Shown: positions 27,965 to 41,118, numbered from the stretch's first letter. The stretch is DNA of 64,000 nucleotides from Deltaproteobacteria bacterium HGW-Deltaproteobacteria-8 (GCA_002840405.1 PHAR01000003.1:1-64000), one strand, 5' to 3'. Numbers and translations are program-made. Notes: generated by a model from the sequence alone, not told the origin.

Positions 27965-29209
27965 TCACTCGGCGTCGATAAAAGCGTCCAGCACAGACCC
28001 TGGCACCACGGAGAAGCGCGCCGCCTGGCCCGGCGCCAGGCTGCCCAGCTTTTCGACTCCCGGCACCAGGGGGCCGAAGAAGCGGGCCGGGTTCTCGGTG
28101 ACGAGCGCCAGGCCCTGGCACAGACTCATGGCCCCGGGGTAGCGCTGGGCCAGCCAGGACAGCTCGGCGTACGGGTCCAGGTCGAAGTTGGAGCACAGGC
28201 CGTCCGTGCCCAGGCACAGGTTCACCCCTGCGGCCAGGAACTTCTCCAACGGGGCCTGGCCCACGCCGATGTACTCGTTGCTGCGCGGGCACAGGCACAC
28301 GCTGGCGCGGCTTGTCGCCAGGGTCGAAATGTCCTCGTCGGAGACGGTGACGCAGTGCACGCACAGGGTGGCCGCGTCCAGCAGGCCCAGCTCGGCCGCC
28401 AGGGGCACCGGGCGCTTGCCGGGCGCGTTGTACTCGGTAAGGAACCCGCGCTCGCGCAAAAGGTCCAGGAAGGGGCTCCGGCCCGTGAGCACGATGGCGT
28501 CCTCGTCGGCGTGCTCGGCCAGGTGCAGGGAATACGGCAGGCCGTGCGCGGCGCTGACCGCCTTGGACGCGCCCAGAAGCTCCGGGCTGGTGCTGTAGAG
28601 CGCGTGCCCGGCCACGGCGCAGACGCCACGGCCGCAGCCGGCCACGGCGTCGGACCCCACGACCATGGTGCTGGGGTCGGCCGGGACCGCGTTGCCGAGG
28701 ACCTCGTGGAAGGAGCTGAAGAACAGCCCGCTTGAGGCCAGGATCTCGGCCAGGAGCGGGGCGTTGCGGGTGCTGATGTCGGCCACGAAGGCGCAGCCCT
28801 TCTGCTCCAGGCGCAGCAGCTCGGCGCGCACCAGGGGCTCGTCCACGGCGTAGGCGTCCAGGGCCAGCAGGCTCTTGATCCAGGGCACAAACCCCTGCCC
28901 GGGCGCGGTCTTGCCCAGCAGGTGCGTCATCTCCAGGTGGACATGGCTGTTGAACACGGCCGGGGCCAGGGTGACCGTGCCCAGATCGCGCACCGGGCCG
29001 GCGTATTTGCGGCGCATGTGGTCAAAGGAGCCCACGTCCAGGATCGCCTGGTCGTGGACCACGACGGCGGCGTCCTCAAGGAGGGGCCAGCCGGGTGTCA
29101 TGGGCGCGACTTTCGACGCGCGGAAGAGTTCGGGCATGGGCCTGACTTTGGTGTTGAGGTTCTCGCGGGCGGCGTGGAGCGTCTGCGCCCGCCGGGCCAC
29201 CATAGCCAT
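27965..29209 (-). CDS. Amidohydrolase, chlorohydrolase/MTA-SAH deaminase group
   Basis: 414 residues. Metal-dependent hydrolase with HVHLEMTHL (modified HxH site), HLAEHADED, the HCVTVSDED helix and terminal metal Asp in [11 protein letters not shown]. This is the TrzN/SsnA/MtaD branch, whose members deaminate methylthioadenosine, adenosylhomocysteine, guanine or aminofutalosine. The exact substrate cannot be fixed. Start ATG at 29209 is preceded by GGGGGAA; a second in-frame Met at 29137 is possible. It lies first in a run with pyrB and pyrC, so a nucleobase or nucleoside substrate is plausible. Confidence 0.82.
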   Translation of the reverse strand: MAMVARRAQTLHAARENLNTKVRPMPELFRASKVAPMTPGWPLLEDAAVVVHDQAILDVGSFDHMRRKYAGPVRDLGTVTLAPAVFNSHVHLEMTHLLGKTAPGQGFVPWIKSLLALDAYAVDEPLVRAELLRLEQKGCAFVADISTRNAPLLAEILASSGLFFSSFHEVLGNAVPADPSTMVVGSDAVAGCGRGVCAVAGHALYSTSPELLGASKAVSAAHGLPYSLHLAEHADEDAIVLTGRSPFLDLLRERGFLTEYNAPGKRPVPLAAELGLLDAATLCVHCVTVSDEDISTLATSRASVCLCPRSNEYIGVGQAPLEKFLAAGVNLCLGTDGLCSNFDLDPYAELSWLAQRYPGAMSLCQGLALVTENPARFFGPLVPGVEKLGSLAPGQAARFSVVPGSVLDAFIDAE

Positions 29210-29257
29210 TTCCCCCGGCGTTGCAAGGCCGCTCGCCTCGCCAGGGACTCATCCGGC

Positions 29258-29284
29258 AAAAAAAAGGGAGGCTTGCGGCCTCCC
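29258..29284 (-). terminator. Intrinsic terminator of the DUF39 gene
   Basis: On the minus strand: stem GGGAGGC/GCCTCCC with 5-nt loop, followed by eight T residues. It lies 8 nt beyond the DUF39 stop codon. This is a canonical terminator, unlike the stem-loops of the repeat elements. Confidence 0.88.
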
Positions 29285-29292
29285 TTGTCTCA

Positions 29293-30465
29293 TCACATGG
29301 ACAGTATCTCGTCCTGCGGCTCAGTGAGCAGGAACTTGCCGTCCTCGATCCATTTCTTGAGTGTCTCGGCGATCTCCAGCGAAATGGAGTAGCTGGTCAC
29401 GGGCACGGTGGGCGTCACGCGTTCATTGACCGTGATGCTGCCGCTTTTGAGCTCCTCGAAGTTCACGTGGCAGATGGTCCGGCTGATGCCGTTGGGATAG
29501 TCATAGCCGTAGTCCTTGACGGGCATCTGGATGTCCGCGTCGGCCACGCCGGTGAACCAGGCCATCTCCTCGTCCAGGATGGGGATGGGGATGCCCACGC
29601 CCAGGTTCAGCGAGCAGCCGTAGCCGAGGATCGACAGGCCGCGCACGTAGCGCGGGTCCATGCCCTTGAGGTTGCCCTTGAGCATCAGCGTGCCCGAGGC
29701 CGAGAGCGGGATGCCGCGCTCGTTGCGCGGGGGCTTGGCGTTGTGCTGGGTGCCCGCGCCGATGACGTAGCCGATGCCGCCGCCCATGAAGATCCGCGTG
29801 CCCAGGCCGATGGTGCGCAGGAAGGGATCATTGAACAGGGGCGAGAGCTGGCCCGCGGTGGCGTAGTTGGCGTTGCGGCAGCCGGGCTTGAGCGGCCCCA
29901 TGTAGGTGTAGATGGTGCGGCCGCTCATGTTCACGGCGCAGTTGTAGTTCTGGTAGCAGTTGCGGGGGTTGAGCAGCCAGGTGCCGGGCAGGCTGGCCAG
30001 GGTGACGTCCTTCTCCAGCTCCCTGCGCGGGTAGCAGTCCGTGCCGTAGGACTTGGCGCGCAGGCGCACGGGCTTGCCGCGCAGCAGGTCCTCGATGACG
30101 TGGCCGCCGCCGTAGGCGAAGCGGCCGGGGTAGACCTTGTTCAGGGGGTCGTCGGCGCTGGCTTCCGTGGCGCCGCAATAGGCGTCCACAGCGGCCAGGC
30201 CCGCGTAGCAGGGCACGTTGTTCAGCCAGACCTGGCTGGCCTTCATCAAGGGCGGCTCCTGACCGAAGTTGAAGAGCATGCCGGACGAGCACATGGGCGA
30301 GAAGGTTCCCGTGGTGACGACGTCGACCTCTTTGGCGGCCTTGGTCTTGCCCAGGCGCTTGACGGTCTCGACCATCTCTTCAGCCGTGAGCACCACGGCC
30401 TTGCCCTTCTTGATGCGCTCGTTGATCTCGGCGATGGTCTTTCCGGTCTTGGTTTTCCCGGCCAT
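29293..30465 (-). CDS. DUF39 family homocysteine-biosynthesis protein
   Basis: 390 residues from the ATG at 30465 (GGAGG 7 nt upstream). It matches the DUF39 family throughout: TIAEINERIKKGKAVVLTAEEM, VVTTGTFSPMCSSG, AYCGATEAS, GGGHVIEDLLRGK and the SLNLGVGIPIPILDEE stretch with conserved Cys residues. Members are implicated in making homocysteine from aspartate semialdehyde with a sulfur donor in methanogens and Deltaproteobacteria. The second component, a NIL/ferredoxin protein, is not next to it here. An intrinsic terminator follows. A possible basic-protein ORF overlaps its start on the same strand. Confidence 0.9.
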   Translation of the reverse strand: MAGKTKTGKTIAEINERIKKGKAVVLTAEEMVETVKRLGKTKAAKEVDVVTTGTFSPMCSSGMLFNFGQEPPLMKASQVWLNNVPCYAGLAAVDAYCGATEASADDPLNKVYPGRFAYGGGHVIEDLLRGKPVRLRAKSYGTDCYPRRELEKDVTLASLPGTWLLNPRNCYQNYNCAVNMSGRTIYTYMGPLKPGCRNANYATAGQLSPLFNDPFLRTIGLGTRIFMGGGIGYVIGAGTQHNAKPPRNERGIPLSASGTLMLKGNLKGMDPRYVRGLSILGYGCSLNLGVGIPIPILDEEMAWFTGVADADIQMPVKDYGYDYPNGISRTICHVNFEELKSGSITVNERVTPTVPVTSYSISLEIAETLKKWIEDGKFLLTEPQDEILSM

Positions 30466-30713
30466 GCTATCCTCCGCTGCTGGAACTCTTGAGGCTTGCG
30501 GCCGCGCCCACCGCGCAAGCGGCGGCGGCCAGCCGTCCGCGACGACTTCTCTTCCGCGAGAGGGTCCGTGCGATACTCGGGCTTGCGCCGGGGCGCCTTG
30601 CGCCGCTTGTCGGCCATGGGCTTGCCTGCCGGGGCCAGGGTCTTGCGCACACGCACCTCGCCCGGCTCGATGACCACAGTGAAAGCCGTGGCTTGGCCCT
30701 GTTTCCTGCCCAT
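30246..30713 (-). CDS. Possible small basic protein overlapping the DUF39 start
   Basis: Starts at an ATG with GAGG 6 nt upstream; about the first 80 residues look coding (good third-position GC, MGRKQGQATAF then VVIEPGEVRVRKTLAPAGKP, then a Lys/Arg-rich tail). The frame stays open to 30246, 220 nt into the DUF39 gene in another frame, where its composition becomes that of a shadow frame. Either the overlap is real, or a frameshift near 30480 hides an earlier stop. It has no family I recognise. A highly basic product upstream of a metabolic gene and beside oriC could bind nucleic acid, but that is a guess. Confidence 0.35.
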   Translation of the reverse strand: MGRKQGQATAFTVVIEPGEVRVRKTLAPAGKPMADKRRKAPRRKPEYRTDPLAEEKSSRTAGRRRLRGGRGRKPQEFQQRRIAWPGKPRPERPSPRSTSASRRARPWCSRLKRWSRPSSAWARPRPPKRSTSSPREPSRPCARPACSSTSVRSRP

Positions 30714-30773
30714 GATCGCCTCGCCCGCAGGCTCCGGTTCGTTTGAACACACTCTGGAAAATTCACTACATTC

Positions 30774-30782
30774 TGTGGAAAA
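30774..30782 (-). promoter_or_regulatory. DnaA box
   Basis: TTTTCCACA on the minus strand, matching the relaxed consensus TTWTNCACA; followed by a T-rich run on the plus strand. Confidence 0.55.
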
Positions 30783-30953
30783 CTTTTTAGTCTTCCGCCT
30801 CCGCAAACATGGCTCAAATCGCTGCGGTTGGCAATTCTTTTTCCGCTGGCGGCCTGCGCTATTTGCTTGGCATCGGGAGGCTTTTCGGGTAGGACTATGG
30901 GGGATGCGGGAGTCTTGCGGGGCTCCCTGAAAAACCGATGAAAATCTCCTTGT

Positions 30954-30962
30954 TTTTCCACA
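30954..30962 (+). promoter_or_regulatory. DnaA box
   Basis: TTTTCCACA on the plus strand, 31 nt before the dnaA start codon, inverted relative to the box at 30774. It may also allow DnaA to control its own gene. Confidence 0.55.
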
Positions 30963-30992
30963 AATTGAACGAAGGATACAGGCCCCAGGACC

Positions 30993-32282
30993 GTGAAGAA
31001 AGCCCTGCGTGAACACCTTGCGGGCTCCTGCACCGAGCAGGAGCTGAAGCGTTGGTTCGACCCCCTGGACGTGGAACAGTCCGAGGGTGGCCGAGAAATA
31101 CGCATAGGTTTTCCGCACAGTTATTTCGCCCAGTGGTTCGCCGGGCGCATGCAGGACCGCTTCGAAGCCGAAGTGCACCGCTTCAACGGCGGCGCCTGCG
31201 ACATCCGCTACCTCAGCCCCGGCCTGCGCCGGGCCAGCGGCATAGGCTCCGAGCCAGCACCCAGGAAGCTCAGCTTCCCGTTTGATGCGCAATACAGCTT
31301 CGAGAGTTTCCTGACCAACTCCAAAAATTATTTTCCTTTGGAGACTGCGCGCCAGGTGGCGAAGGACGGCATGGGCCAGTTCAACCCCTTTGTCATCTGC
31401 GGCAAGTCCGGATCCGGCAAGAGCCATCTCTTGAAGGCCATTGCCAACGAGATGGCCAAGAACCATCCGCTGTCCGAGATCCTGGTGACCACGGGCGAGG
31501 GCCTGCGCACGCTTTTGTCCCAGAGCGACCAGATGGCCGCCCGCAGCCATGTGGCCGCGCACCACTTCCTTCTGGTGGACGACATCCACTGGCTGGCCGG
31601 GGACGAGAGGCTCCAGCAGGAGCTGCTGGTGCTCTTCAACCACTTCCACGACGGGCACAAGCAGATGGTCTTCACCTGCCAGGACCGCATCGGCGCGCAC
31701 GAGGACATCATCCCGGCCCTGCGTTCGCGCCTGGAGGGCGGGCTGGTGGTCAGCCTCAAGCAGCCGGACCTGGAGATCCGCGTGGCCCTCATCCAGGAAC
31801 GCGTGCGGGCCAAGAAGCTGCCCCTGGCCAAGGAGCAGATCCTGACCCTGGCCCAGCGCTTCCAGAACTTCCGCGCGCTGAACGGCATCCTCATCAAGCT
31901 GCTGGCCTTCCGCGAGCTGGTGCGCAAGGACATCTCGGCCCGTGACTTCGACCACATCCTGTCCAACACCGAGGAGCGCGACCTGCCCAAGGTTACGGCA
32001 GACAGCATCATCGACACTGTCTGTCAGCACTACCAGGTCAAGCGCAAGGACGTCATGGGCGAGGACAGGCGGCAGGGAATCGCCCTGGCCAGACAGGTGG
32101 CCATGTTTTTGTGCCGGGAGATGCTTGGCCAGTCCTACCCTATTCTTGGGCGCACCTTTGGCGGCAAGGACCACAGCACAGTCATCTATTCAGTCAAAAA
32201 GATAAAAGAATTACAGGAAGATGGCAAAGAAATGAAACAGCTGTTGAAAGATTTGAAGATTCGTTGTCGACAAACGGGTTGA
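30993..32282 (+). CDS. dnaA: Chromosomal replication initiator protein DnaA
   Basis: Opens the chromosomal origin and loads helicase. 429 residues, GTG start. Domain I (about 1-80), short linker, AAA+ domain III with Walker A GKSGSGKSH, Walker B LLVDDIHW and sensor II in the NFRALNGILIKL helix, then domain IV with DNA-recognition motif GGKDHSTVIYSVKKI. Domain II is short (about 20 residues), so the protein is somewhat smaller than E. coli DnaA. The recognised box should be close to TTATCCACA, in keeping with the two TTTTCCACA sites upstream. dnaN follows after a 141-nt leader. Confidence 0.97.
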   Translation: MKKALREHLAGSCTEQELKRWFDPLDVEQSEGGREIRIGFPHSYFAQWFAGRMQDRFEAEVHRFNGGACDIRYLSPGLRRASGIGSEPAPRKLSFPFDAQYSFESFLTNSKNYFPLETARQVAKDGMGQFNPFVICGKSGSGKSHLLKAIANEMAKNHPLSEILVTTGEGLRTLLSQSDQMAARSHVAAHHFLLVDDIHWLAGDERLQQELLVLFNHFHDGHKQMVFTCQDRIGAHEDIIPALRSRLEGGLVVSLKQPDLEIRVALIQERVRAKKLPLAKEQILTLAQRFQNFRALNGILIKLLAFRELVRKDISARDFDHILSNTEERDLPKVTADSIIDTVCQHYQVKRKDVMGEDRRQGIALARQVAMFLCREMLGQSYPILGRTFGGKDHSTVIYSVKKIKELQEDGKEMKQLLKDLKIRCRQTG

Positions 32283-32301
32283 GCCGTGTTTGAAGCGCGT
32301 G

Positions 32302-32340
32302 AAACATCATTCTGTTCCTGTGAAACGACAGCTGATGTTT
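32302..32340 (+). promoter_or_regulatory. Hairpin in the dnaN leader
   Basis: Interrupted inverted repeat: AAACATCA (32302-32309) with TGATGTTT (32333-32340), extended by CTGT/ACAG inside, loop of 12 nt. It lies between dnaA and dnaN, has no T-tract and is not a canonical terminator. It could be a protein-binding palindrome or an mRNA structure affecting dnaN expression. Confidence 0.35.
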
Positions 32341-32423
32341 GAAAAATGCGATTGGAAACCAAGATGTTGCCATTGTTTCGAACAAACAGGCGCTGCTAAT
32401 AGAAGCCATCAAGGAGAATATGT

Positions 32424-36151
<3,728 letters not shown>

Positions 36152-36165
36152 GGAGAGAGAGTATT

Positions 36166-36350
36166 GGGGGCGCTGCCCCCAAGCCCCTGCCAAAGGGACG
36201 AGTCCCTTTGGAATCCCGAGTTGTTGATGTCTATTGCAGTAAATTAAAGTTGACCTGATTCCCCTTGACCAACCCTTTGGGGGGTCAGGGGGCCTCAGGC
36301 CCCCTGGCGGAGATGGGGGTCTGGGGGAAGAGGCTTTAGCCTCTGCCCCC
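36166..36350 (+). repeat. Repeat-module region between gyrB and gyrA (copy H, no terminal repeats)
   Basis: Hairpins GGGGGC/GCCCCC (36166-36180), CCAAAGGGACGAGTCCCTTTGG (36190-36211) and a palindrome around GGGGCCTCAGGCCCC (36286-36306), plus GGGGGTCTGGGGG. They match the inner modules of elements A and C in the same orientation. The terminal repeats and the 20-bp stem are missing. The middle (about 36212-36270) is AT-rich and could carry a gyrA promoter. Confidence 0.6.
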
Positions 36351-36385
36351 GGTTCCACCCGACCCGCCACATACGGAGGATCTAC

Positions 36386-38857
36386 GTGAGTCAGAACGTC
36401 ACCATTGAACGCGAGATGCAGAAATCCTACCTGGAGTATTCGCTCTCGGTCATCGTGGGCCGCGCCATCCCGGATGTGCGCGACGGCCTCAAACCCGTGC
36501 ACCGGCGCATCCTGTTCGCCATGCACGAGCTCGGCAACGCTTACAACCGCGCTTACAAGAAGTCGGCCCGCGTAGTCGGCGACGTCATCGGCAAGTACCA
36601 TCCGCACGGCGACACGGCGGTGTACGACGCCATCGTGCGCATGGCCCAGCTGTTCTCCATGCGCGACCCGCTCGTCGACGGCCAGGGCAACTTCGGTTCC
36701 ATCGACGGCGACTCTGCTGCAGCCATGCGTTACACCGAAGTGCGCATGAGCAAGCTGGCCAGCGAGTTTCTGGGCGACATCGAGAAGAACACCGTCGACT
36801 TCCGGCCCAACTATGACAACACCATGGAGGAGCCCTCGGTGCTCCCGGCCAAGGTGCCCAACCTGCTGTTGAACGGCACCACGGGCATCGCGGTGGGCAT
36901 GGCCACGAACATCCCGCCGCACAACCTGGGCGAGCTCATCACGGCCACGTTGCACGTGCTGGACCATCCCAACTGCGGGCCGCGCGACCTTCTGCCCATG
37001 ATCAAGGGCCCGGACTTCCCCACGGGCGGCATCGTCTTCACCGGGCGCGGCCTGGCCGAGGCCTACCTGACCGGGCGCGGCAGCATCAAGATGCGCGGCG
37101 TGGTGAACGTCGAGGAAGCCAAGAAGGGCGGCAAGGAAAACGTCGTCATCACCGAGATCCCCTTCGCGCTCAACAAGTCGAGCCTGGTGGAGAAGATCGC
37201 GGCGCTGGTCAACGACAAGAAGATCGACGGCGTTGTCGACCTGCGCGACGAGAGCGACCGCAAGGGCATCCGCATCGTGCTGGAGCTCAAGCGCGGCGCC
37301 ATCGCCGACATCGTCATCAACGCGCTCTACAAGTTCACCCCCCTGGAAAGCTCGTTCGGCATCAACATGATGGCCGTGGTGGGCAACCGGCCCATGCTGC
37401 TCAACGTCAAGCAGATCTTGTCCTACTTCCTGGAGCACCGGCGCGAGGTCATCATCCGCCGCACCCAGTACGACCTGGACAAGAGCCAGGCCCGGGCGCA
37501 CATCCTGGAAGGCCTCAAGATCGCGCTGGACAACATCGACGAGGTCGTGGCCCTGATCCGCGCCAGCAAGGGCGTGGTCGAGGCCAAGGCCGGCCTCATG
37601 GAGCGCTTCGGGCTCACGGACATCCAGTCCCAGGCCATCCTGGACATGCGCCTGCAGCGCCTGACCAACATGGAGCGCGAGAAGCTGCTCGACGAGTATG
37701 CCGCCCTGCTGAAGCTCATCGCCTACCTGCAGAGCATTCTGGCCGACGAGAACGTGCTGCGCGGCGTCATCCGCGACGAGCTGACCGAGGTGGGCGAGAA
37801 CTACGCCACCCCGCGCAAGTCGAAGATCGTGGCTGAAGAGGCCACGGACATCGCCATCGAGGACCTGATCCCCGATGAGGAGGCTGTCATCACCCTGTCG
37901 CGCCGGGGCTACATCAAGCGCACCAACCTCTCCAACTACCAGCAGCAGAAGCGTGGCGGAAAGGGCATCGCGGGCGTCAGCACCAGCGACGGCGACTTCG
38001 TGCACACCTTCCTGTTGACCAGCAACCACCAGCACCTGCTGCTGTTCACCAACCAGGGCCGCATGTACCAGATGAAGGCCCACCAGGTGCCAGAGGCCGG
38101 TCGCTACGCCAAGGGCGCGCATATCGCCAACCTGGTGCCCCTGGACAAGGACGAGTACATCGCCACGGCCATCACCCTGCGCGAGTTCCTGGAGGACCGT
38201 CAGTTCCTCTTCGTCACCCGCCGGGGCATGGTCAAGCGCACCTCCTCCGCGCTCTACGCCAACAGCCGCGCCAGCGGCATCCGCGCCGTGACCCTCAAGG
38301 AAGGGGATGAGCTGATCATGGTCTGCGACGTGCGGGACGAGGCCAATGTTCTGCTCATCACCGAGCAGGGCAAGGCCATCCGCTTCGCAGTGGAGGAAGT
38401 CCGGCCCATGGGCCGCACCGCCGCCGGCGTCAAGGGCATCGCCCTGCGCGGCAAGGACCGCGTCATGGCCGGGGTCGTCACCGGCGACCCGGACCGCGAG
38501 CAGGTCCTCACCGTCAGCGACCTGGGCTACGGCAAGCGCACCCCGCTGGACGCCTACCGTGCGCAGTCGCGCGGGGGCATGGGCATCATCAACATGCGCG
38601 TCACCGAAAAGACCGGCAAGGTCATGGGCGCGGTGATGGTGGCCGAGACCGACCAGATGGTCGTGCTCTCCAGCGCCAACAAGATCGTGCGCTTCCCGGT
38701 GCTTCAGGTGAGCCTGAACCAGGGCCGCGCCACCCAGGGCGTGCGCCTGGTGCGCCTGGCCAGCGGCGAAAATGTGGCCGGGTTCGACCTGGTGCAGCGC
38801 GACGGCCTGGAGTCTGTGGAAGGTGTGGAGGAGGAGCTTCCTCCGGTTGAGGAATAA
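36386..38857 (+). CDS. gyrA: DNA gyrase subunit A
   Basis: Breakage-reunion subunit of gyrase. 823 residues, GTG start with GGAGG 7 nt upstream. Catalytic Tyr in [14 protein letters not shown]. The quinolone-resistance region reads [17 protein letters not shown]: Thr at the position of E. coli Ser83 and Asp at position 87. The C-terminal beta-pinwheel has the GyrA box region [16 protein letters not shown]. It forms a heterotetramer with GyrB. A TPR lipoprotein gene starts 10 nt after its stop codon. Confidence 0.98.
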   Translation: MSQNVTIEREMQKSYLEYSLSVIVGRAIPDVRDGLKPVHRRILFAMHELGNAYNRAYKKSARVVGDVIGKYHPHGDTAVYDAIVRMAQLFSMRDPLVDGQGNFGSIDGDSAAAMRYTEVRMSKLASEFLGDIEKNTVDFRPNYDNTMEEPSVLPAKVPNLLLNGTTGIAVGMATNIPPHNLGELITATLHVLDHPNCGPRDLLPMIKGPDFPTGGIVFTGRGLAEAYLTGRGSIKMRGVVNVEEAKKGGKENVVITEIPFALNKSSLVEKIAALVNDKKIDGVVDLRDESDRKGIRIVLELKRGAIADIVINALYKFTPLESSFGINMMAVVGNRPMLLNVKQILSYFLEHRREVIIRRTQYDLDKSQARAHILEGLKIALDNIDEVVALIRASKGVVEAKAGLMERFGLTDIQSQAILDMRLQRLTNMEREKLLDEYAALLKLIAYLQSILADENVLRGVIRDELTEVGENYATPRKSKIVAEEATDIAIEDLIPDEEAVITLSRRGYIKRTNLSNYQQQKRGGKGIAGVSTSDGDFVHTFLLTSNHQHLLLFTNQGRMYQMKAHQVPEAGRYAKGAHIANLVPLDKDEYIATAITLREFLEDRQFLFVTRRGMVKRTSSALYANSRASGIRAVTLKEGDELIMVCDVRDEANVLLITEQGKAIRFAVEEVRPMGRTAAGVKGIALRGKDRVMAGVVTGDPDREQVLTVSDLGYGKRTPLDAYRAQSRGGMGIINMRVTEKTGKVMGAVMVAETDQMVVLSSANKIVRFPVLQVSLNQGRATQGVRLVRLASGENVAGFDLVQRDGLESVEGVEEELPPVEE

Positions 38858-38867
38858 GGGCGGGAGC

Positions 38868-39776
38868 ATGGCTGAGGCGCGCACCCGCAAGGTCCTGTCG
38901 GCGCTGATCTGCGCCGCGCTGCTGCTGGGGCTCCTGGGCCTCTGCGGCTGCGACCGGGGCGGGCCAAGCGGCTCGGCCCTGGACCTGACCATCGCGCGCG
39001 ATGCGTACGCCGGGGGCTACTTCCTGGAGGCCGAGACGGCCTACGAGCGCTATCTCCAGGCCGACCCCCAGGGCAAGCACCGCCTGGAGGCCTGGACACG
39101 GCTTGTGGAGATCTCAAGCGGCGTCAAGGGCGACCTGGGCAAGGCCGTGACGCTGCTTGAGACCGCCACGCTGGAGTACAACAGCAGGCCAGAGGTCAAC
39201 TGGCCGCTGTTGTTCCGCCTGGGCGAGCTGTACGAGCTGCAGGGGCAGCGCCGGAAGGCCCTGGATTCCTGGGGCCGTTGCCTGGACACCAGCGGGGGCG
39301 ACGTGGGCAAGGCCGTGCAGGCCCAGATGCGCATGGCCTTGGCCAACCGCGCCTTGGGCAACCACGACCTGGCCATGCAGCTTCTGACCCAGTGCGTGGC
39401 CCAGGCCAAGGATGTGGAGACCAAGAGCCGGGCCATGTACGAGATGGCCCAGACCCTGACCCTGTCCTGGCAGTGGGCCAAGGCCATTCCCATCCTGGAC
39501 GAGATCCTGGCCCTGGAAAAGGCGCCCCAGGACGTCAAGGTCATGAGCGCCTACCTGCTGGCCGATGCTTACGAGGCCCAGCGCAACATCCCCAAGGCCC
39601 GCGAGATATTGCTTTCTTTGAAGGACACCTACCCCAATCCCGAGGTCATCGTTGCCCGGCTGGCCACCCTGGGCCAGCAGCACGGCGCCCAAATCTCGCC
39701 GCAGCTCCAGCCCGGCGACGGCATTCCGGCTGAAGCGGCCGACGCCAAGACCCCCAAGGGCCGCAGGCGGCGCTAG
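38868..39776 (+). CDS. TPR-repeat lipoprotein
   Basis: 302 residues. N-terminal signal with lipobox LCGC (Cys28 the likely lipidated residue), then TPR-like helical repeats to about residue 260 (DAYAGGYFLEAETAYERYLQ, LFRLGELYELQGQRRKALDSWG, QMRMALANRALGNHDLAMQLL, AYLLADAYEAQRNIPKAREIL) and a Lys/Arg-rich tail. It resembles envelope scaffold lipoproteins of the YfgC/BamD type only in general plan. GGGAG precedes the ATG, and it follows gyrA by 10 nt, so it probably shares the gyrA transcript. Partner unknown. Confidence 0.8.
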   Translation: MAEARTRKVLSALICAALLLGLLGLCGCDRGGPSGSALDLTIARDAYAGGYFLEAETAYERYLQADPQGKHRLEAWTRLVEISSGVKGDLGKAVTLLETATLEYNSRPEVNWPLLFRLGELYELQGQRRKALDSWGRCLDTSGGDVGKAVQAQMRMALANRALGNHDLAMQLLTQCVAQAKDVETKSRAMYEMAQTLTLSWQWAKAIPILDEILALEKAPQDVKVMSAYLLADAYEAQRNIPKAREILLSLKDTYPNPEVIVARLATLGQQHGAQISPQLQPGDGIPAEAADAKTPKGRRRR

Positions 39777-39783
39777 ACCGCCC

Positions 39784-40122
39784 CTATACCTTCCTGCTGA
39801 TGGGCAGGGCCTCGCGGTTCCGGGCCAAGCGCTTCTCGCATTCCCGCACATCCTCGGGCCTGTTGCTGTCCAGCATTTCCGCCAGGGCGCTCTCCTGACT
39901 CTTCACCCTGTCCAGAAATCCGCTCAGCCTGGCCAGCCATGTGTCCAGCTCACCCCTGGCCAGGGCCGTGCCCGGACGCAACGCCGGAGGCCCCTGCACG
40001 GCCACGTTCCGTTCCAGGGCCGCGACATGGCGCCGGACGTCCGTCTTGAGGCCGCTGCGGGCCGGGCCAGCAACGCAGACAAAGGAGAACAGGAGCGCAA
40101 GAAGGACAATGCGCTTGTTCAT
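39784..40122 (-). CDS. Small secreted helical protein, unknown function
   Basis: 112 residues. Clear signal peptide (MNKRIVLLALLFSFVCVAGPARS), then about 85 residues of charged helices (LDTWLARLSGFLDRVKSQESALAEML) with no Cys after the signal. GGGGG lies 8 nt before the ATG. Convergent with the TPR lipoprotein, with 7 nt between stops, so no room for a terminator. I do not recognise a family; a periplasmic location is inferred from the signal only. Confidence 0.6.
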   Translation of the reverse strand: MNKRIVLLALLFSFVCVAGPARSGLKTDVRRHVAALERNVAVQGPPALRPGTALARGELDTWLARLSGFLDRVKSQESALAEMLDSNRPEDVRECEKRLARNREALPISRKV

Positions 40123-40331
40123 GCAGCAGCCCCCTATGCGTGTGCGAATTGGCTCAGCAGGGCCAGCCAGACGCTGGGCAGAGCCGTTCGCGGGGAGGCA
40201 AGCATGGAACATGCCAACCGTATCAGACTGCAATTGTTTTGTTTTGTTGTGCAATCGCGTGCGCCTGTGCATCCGCCTTCACAAAACGTCCGGGTCGACG
40301 TGCACAAGGTTGCGCAGAGGCGTTCCCGGAC

Positions 40332-40939
40332 TCAGGTCTTCCGGCAGATTAGCAGGCCTGCGCCCACGGGCAGGATCACAGCGTCCACGCGCGCGTCCAT
40401 CTCCGCGTCGAACAGGAAGCGCCGGAAGTTGGCCTGGCCGCCAGCACGTTCAGCGGCGTGCCTGGGGGCAGGGCCACGCAGACCAGCCCGCCGGGCTTGA
40501 GCCTCGCCAGCGCCAGCTCATAGGCCGCGCGCGCTTGGCCCGGGTCCGCGTCGAGGAAGCAGAACGCCAGCTCTGGGAGTGCCTCCAGGCCCTTGAGCCC
40601 GTCGCCCTCGCGCAAGTCCACCACGTCCAGCACGTCGGCCGCAGAAAGGCTCTGGCGCGCCAGCTCGGCCCTGTTCGGGTCCAGCTCAAAGGTCGTGAGC
40701 CTGCGGCCCGTGGCGCGGCAGGCCAGGGCCAGCCAGAGTGCGGAAAGCCCCCCGCCCGTGCCAAGCTCGGCCGCGTCGCCCGCCGGGCATCCGGCCAGCA
40801 GGATGGCCAGCAGTTTCCCAGCCTCCGGGTTGACCTGGACCACGCGCCGGGCTTCCACGCCCTGGGCGTTGCGCCAGGCGGCCAGGGCCTTCAGATGGCC
40901 TTGCGTGACCTCAATGGCCTGGGGGATGTTGCGAAACAT
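40332..40939 (-). pseudogene. O-methyltransferase-like gene with an apparent frameshift
   Basis: First part (from the ATG at 40939) reads as a class I SAM methyltransferase of the Methyltransf_24/O-methyltransferase type: AAELGTGGGLSALWLALA (motif I), TTFELDPNRAELARQSL and FCFLDADPGQARAAYELALARLKPGGLVCV. After GTPLNVL the frame goes out of register and stops at 40376. One base off, the sequence continues sensibly: QANFRRFLFDAEMDARVDAV then ILPVGAGLLICRKT, stop at 40332-40334, which is the usual C-terminus of the family. A one-base loss in the GGCCTGGCCGCC run (about 40432-40443) explains it. It may be a sequencing error or a true inactivation. Substrate unknown. Confidence 0.75.
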
Positions 40940-41118
40940 GGGAACCTCCGTGCAATAGGCGCGCTGCGGACCTCAGGTAGCTGATTTGGCGCGTCAGGGG
41001 AAGCGCGGCCGGGCTGTCTCCGTGCGGGGCCGTGAGCTGCCTTTGGGCGCATTGGGGTCAGTGGGCATCCCTGCTTGCGTTCTTCTGCGAGAATTGACTA
41101 TACCTTTTGCAGATGCAG

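Larger units (their letters stand above)
30714..30992 (+). other. Candidate replication origin upstream of dnaA
   Basis: 279-bp non-coding gap, more AT-rich than its surroundings, between divergent genes and immediately upstream of dnaA. Two DnaA-box sequences TTTTCCACA lie in opposite orientation at 30774-30782 (minus) and 30954-30962 (plus); a one-mismatch box TTTTCCAGA is at 30753-30761 (minus). T/A-rich runs lie beside both boxes. The dnaA-dnaN-gyrB-gyrA order that follows is typical of bacterial origins. The gap also holds promoters for dnaA and the minus-strand genes. Confidence 0.55.

Noticed and set aside
41066-41096. Sigma54 promoter before fliL (TGGGCATCCCTGCTTGC)
   Set aside because: The distance between GG and GC is 11 nt or more instead of 10, so it does not fit the -24/-12 pattern.
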